A DNA stretch of 64,000 bases from Carallia brachiata (Eukaryota; Streptophyta; Magnoliopsida; Malpighiales; Rhizophoraceae), in assembly GCA_021464245.1 (NCBI GenBank), contig JADCRB010000075.1, positions 2,595,706 to 2,659,705 on the forward strand, written 5' to 3'. The notes below the pieces were generated by a model. That model was given only the letters and a program-made list of their open reading frames with translations, searched no databases and was not told the DNA's origin. Made by a program: the position numbers and the translations under genes. Position 1 is the stretch's first letter. Each line of letters begins with the position of its first letter. Below are positions 61,765 through 64,000 of this stretch, piece after piece.

Positions 61765-63960
61765 ATGCGGAGCAGAATGAATTTCAATCCCTTATTGAAT
61801 GCATCAACATGCATTGTTGTTCTTGTCCTGACCACATCATGTTTAGGGGCTCAATTATCTGAAAATGAAGCTTTCTTCAATTTTATCAGAGCTGTTGATC
61901 CACAGAATGTGCTGAAAATAAGCTGGAATGCAATGCTGCCGCATCCATGCTCACAAAAGTGGAAGGGTGTGATCAAATGCAATTCACACTCAACTTCCAT
62001 AACCGAAATCAGGCTAGAAACTTTGAATCTTAGTGGGGTAATCGATTCAGATTCACTTTGCAGCCTCAAAAGTCTGCAAGTTGTTAGCTTAGCAAAAAAT
62101 TCATCCAAGGAAATATACCTTACTCAATATTGTATTGCAGAAGGCTAACCTATTTAAATGTAAGCACCAATCTTTTGGGTGGTAGGTTGCCCGTAGCTCT
62201 AGCCAAGTTGAAGCATCTTAGGACCTTGGACATCTCTAACAATAAATTTGTCATCAGCCCCAGTTTCAGAACGAACTTCAGGCGTCTAGCTAAGTTTTCG
62301 GTGGCACAAAGTGCAGCACATGCATCTTCTGTCCGAAAACTGGAGGTTGCTGAATATCCACAGCCACCTCAAAGTAGCAATAATACAGTCGCAGCCGAAG
62401 AAGAGGTTCACAGCCACGCGAAAGTCAAAGGCTTCTTACCATTAATCCTTGCAGCTGTATTTCTCATATTGTTCTCATTTTTAGCGTGCTATGCAATTGA
62501 GAAAATTACTCAGTTGGAAAAAGAGAGACAAATTCTGAAATCTTTGGCAATTTCTCCTGAGATCGCTCCCTTGCCACCACCTGTGCATCAAGAAGAACTG
62601 AAGCCTGAACAGGGATGCTCCGAGCTTGAATTCTTTGTTGAGGAGCAACAAAGATTCAAATTGGACGAACTCTTTGAAGCCGCAGCTGATTTACGAAACC
62701 AGACCCTTTGCAGCAGCCTTTTTGTAATAAAGCTTCATAATAATGCCACTTATGCTGTCAAAAGATTGAAGAACTTGAAGGTATCCAGCGAGGATTTCTG
62801 CCGAACCATGAACCATATAGGACACTTAAAGCATCCAAACATACTTCCTCTTGTTGCTTACAATTCTAGCAATGATCAAAAACTCCTTATCTATAACTAT
62901 CAAAGCAATGGGAGCCTGCTAAAGCTCTTCCAGGGTAAGTTCTGCATCTCTTGAGGTCACACATTTCCAATGGCACATCTACATACACACACAACTACCG
63001 GAAACCTATAGAAAACATACGTGCTTGAATGCATGAATGTCAGAAGATCTAGGGCAGCCATTTCCAGGGTAGTGAAGGCAAAAGAAAGACACCCCTAATG
63101 GCCACTCCTTCAAATTGCATTGACTCCAAAGCCTGAGCTCATATTTTGCTGTCTTTTGATCATGTAAGGAAAACTTAGAATTTTCATTGCCATTCAGGTT
63201 CAGAGTTATTAGCAACAGTGGAGTCGTGCTTCTGAAAATGTTTAGGACCAGCATACCTCAGAACTTTATTTCACTATTGCTGATTTCTTACCAGATTTAT
63301 GTCATATTTGCAGAATACATTGACAGGAAGAGGGAGTTCCCATGGATACTTAGGCTATCTATAGTAAGTGGAGTTTCAACGGGATTGGCCTTCTTGTATC
63401 AGAATGCTGCTATCCGTGGGACCATTCCCCATGGCAATCTTAAGCTTTCAAATATCCTGTTGGATCAAAATGAAGAACCTCTGATCAGTGAATATGGACT
63501 TTCAAGGTTTCTAGATGCCAACAGGCCTTGCCTCTTGACCAACAACAGCTACTCAGCACCCGAGAAAACTTTATCCGAAAAAGGCGATGTTTACAGCTTT
63601 GGAATTATCCTGCTGCAGTTGCTGACAGGGAAAGTAGTGGAAAAGAGTGGAATAGACCTCCCAAAATGGGTCAGGTCCATGGTAAGGGAGGAATGGACAG
63701 GAGAAGTTTTTGACAGGGAGGTTGGCCGAGCTGCACAGTATGCATTTCCTTTGCTGAACATTGCCCTCAAATGCGTATCACATTCACCTCAGGATCGGCC
63801 TTCTACGGCTGAAGTCATGGAACAGATAGAGGAAATTGTTCGTGCGTATGACGAAGTTTCTGTTTCTTCCTTGGGTTCAAGACCAACCAGTCCACGTGAT
63901 TTTTCGTTGCTTCACACAATAATTCCTGAGACCTGGGACACTCCAGGATCAAACTGCTAA
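61765..63960 (+). CDS. LRR receptor-like pseudokinase (LRR-RLK subfamily III type), 2 exons
   Basis: A plasma-membrane receptor-like protein with exons 61765-62934 and 63314-63960, split after LFQ by GTAAGT...TTTGCAG as is usual in subfamily III. Order of parts: signal peptide (CIVVLVLTTSCLG), an N-terminal LRR cap (FFNFIRAVDPQNVLKISWN ... C-x-W-x-GV), a few LRRs (ITEIRLETLNLSGVI, LNVSTNLLGGRLPVALAKL, LRTLDISNNKF), a transmembrane helix near 62435-62500, and a kinase-like domain. The ATP-site lysine is in YAVKRLKNL. The catalytic HRD is HGN (HGNLKLSNILL) and DFG is EYG (SEYGLSRF), so it is predicted catalytically inactive; signalling would be by scaffold or allosteric means. The reading frame changes by one base near 62098 (next to short A and T runs), within an LRR. 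With it, the protein would be about 605 aa. A start at 61777 is also possible. Confidence 0.85.
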
Positions 63961-64000
63961 TGGTTTGATACAATTTCTGTGTGATGCAGTTTTTTTTTTT

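Noticed and set aside
1..64000. CRISPR arrays, bacterial operons, tRNA or rRNA genes
   Set aside because: No regularly spaced repeats, no bacterial gene arrangement, and no complete cloverleaf or rRNA signature was seen. The tRNA-like boxes found belong to SINE-like inserts.

Overview
The window is nuclear DNA from a flowering plant, most likely a woody eudicot. It is AT-rich, its genes are split by GT-AG introns, and the recognisable proteins are plant families: a plastid mTERF, a group I WRKY factor, a PAT1-type GRAS factor and an LRR receptor-like pseudokinase. Plant repeat types (chromodomain Ty3 LTR element, tRNA-like SINEs, LINE tails, MITEs, a probable Helitron) fill much of the rest. 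I cannot name the species from sequence alone, and I see no bacterial, organellar or CRISPR content.

Layout. (1) 1639-4455, minus: an mTERF9-like gene in five exons. (2) 6783-9688, plus: a decayed copy of a plant C2 NT-type domain gene, with a short telomere-like (CCCTAAA)n run at 7056-7083. (3) About 12317-45600: a tandem duplication in direct orientation. Unit A (about 12317-29317) ends with an intact PAT1-clade GRAS gene (27262-28767). Unit B (about 29318-45600) ends with a truncated, frameshifted GRAS pseudogene (43931-45010). After the duplication, unit A gained a 6.2 kb Ty3/gypsy chromovirus (12402-18612), a LINE tail and a MITE. Unit B gained two LINE-like inserts, two clear SINEs, a Harbinger-type MITE, a probable 4.7 kb Helitron carrying an RPA/OB-fold remnant, and a 23-nt poly(T) micro-insertion with an 18-bp target duplication. 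Because the two units serve as each other's empty-site control, most insertions can be delimited nearly to the base. (4) 46604-51683, minus: a WRKY20-like gene in six exons. (5) 51684-61764: AT-rich intergenic DNA with MITE-like, direct-repeat and microsatellite sequence. (6) 61765-63960, plus: a subfamily III LRR receptor-like pseudokinase in two exons.

The genes are not a pathway or operon; they are independent eukaryotic transcription units. Likely roles are plastid gene expression (mTERF9), stress or hormone transcription (WRKY20, GRAS) and cell-surface signalling (LRR-RLK). A recurrent oddity is that otherwise well-conserved genes lose frame by a single base, usually beside a short homopolymer. 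That looks more like consensus-sequence error than several independent gene deaths, and it should be resolved before these genes are called pseudogenes. I found no convincing new biological system. The most unusual signal is a roughly 75-bp cluster of mainly amino-acid-changing differences inside the intact GRAS gene, where the dead copy keeps the family-typical residues.
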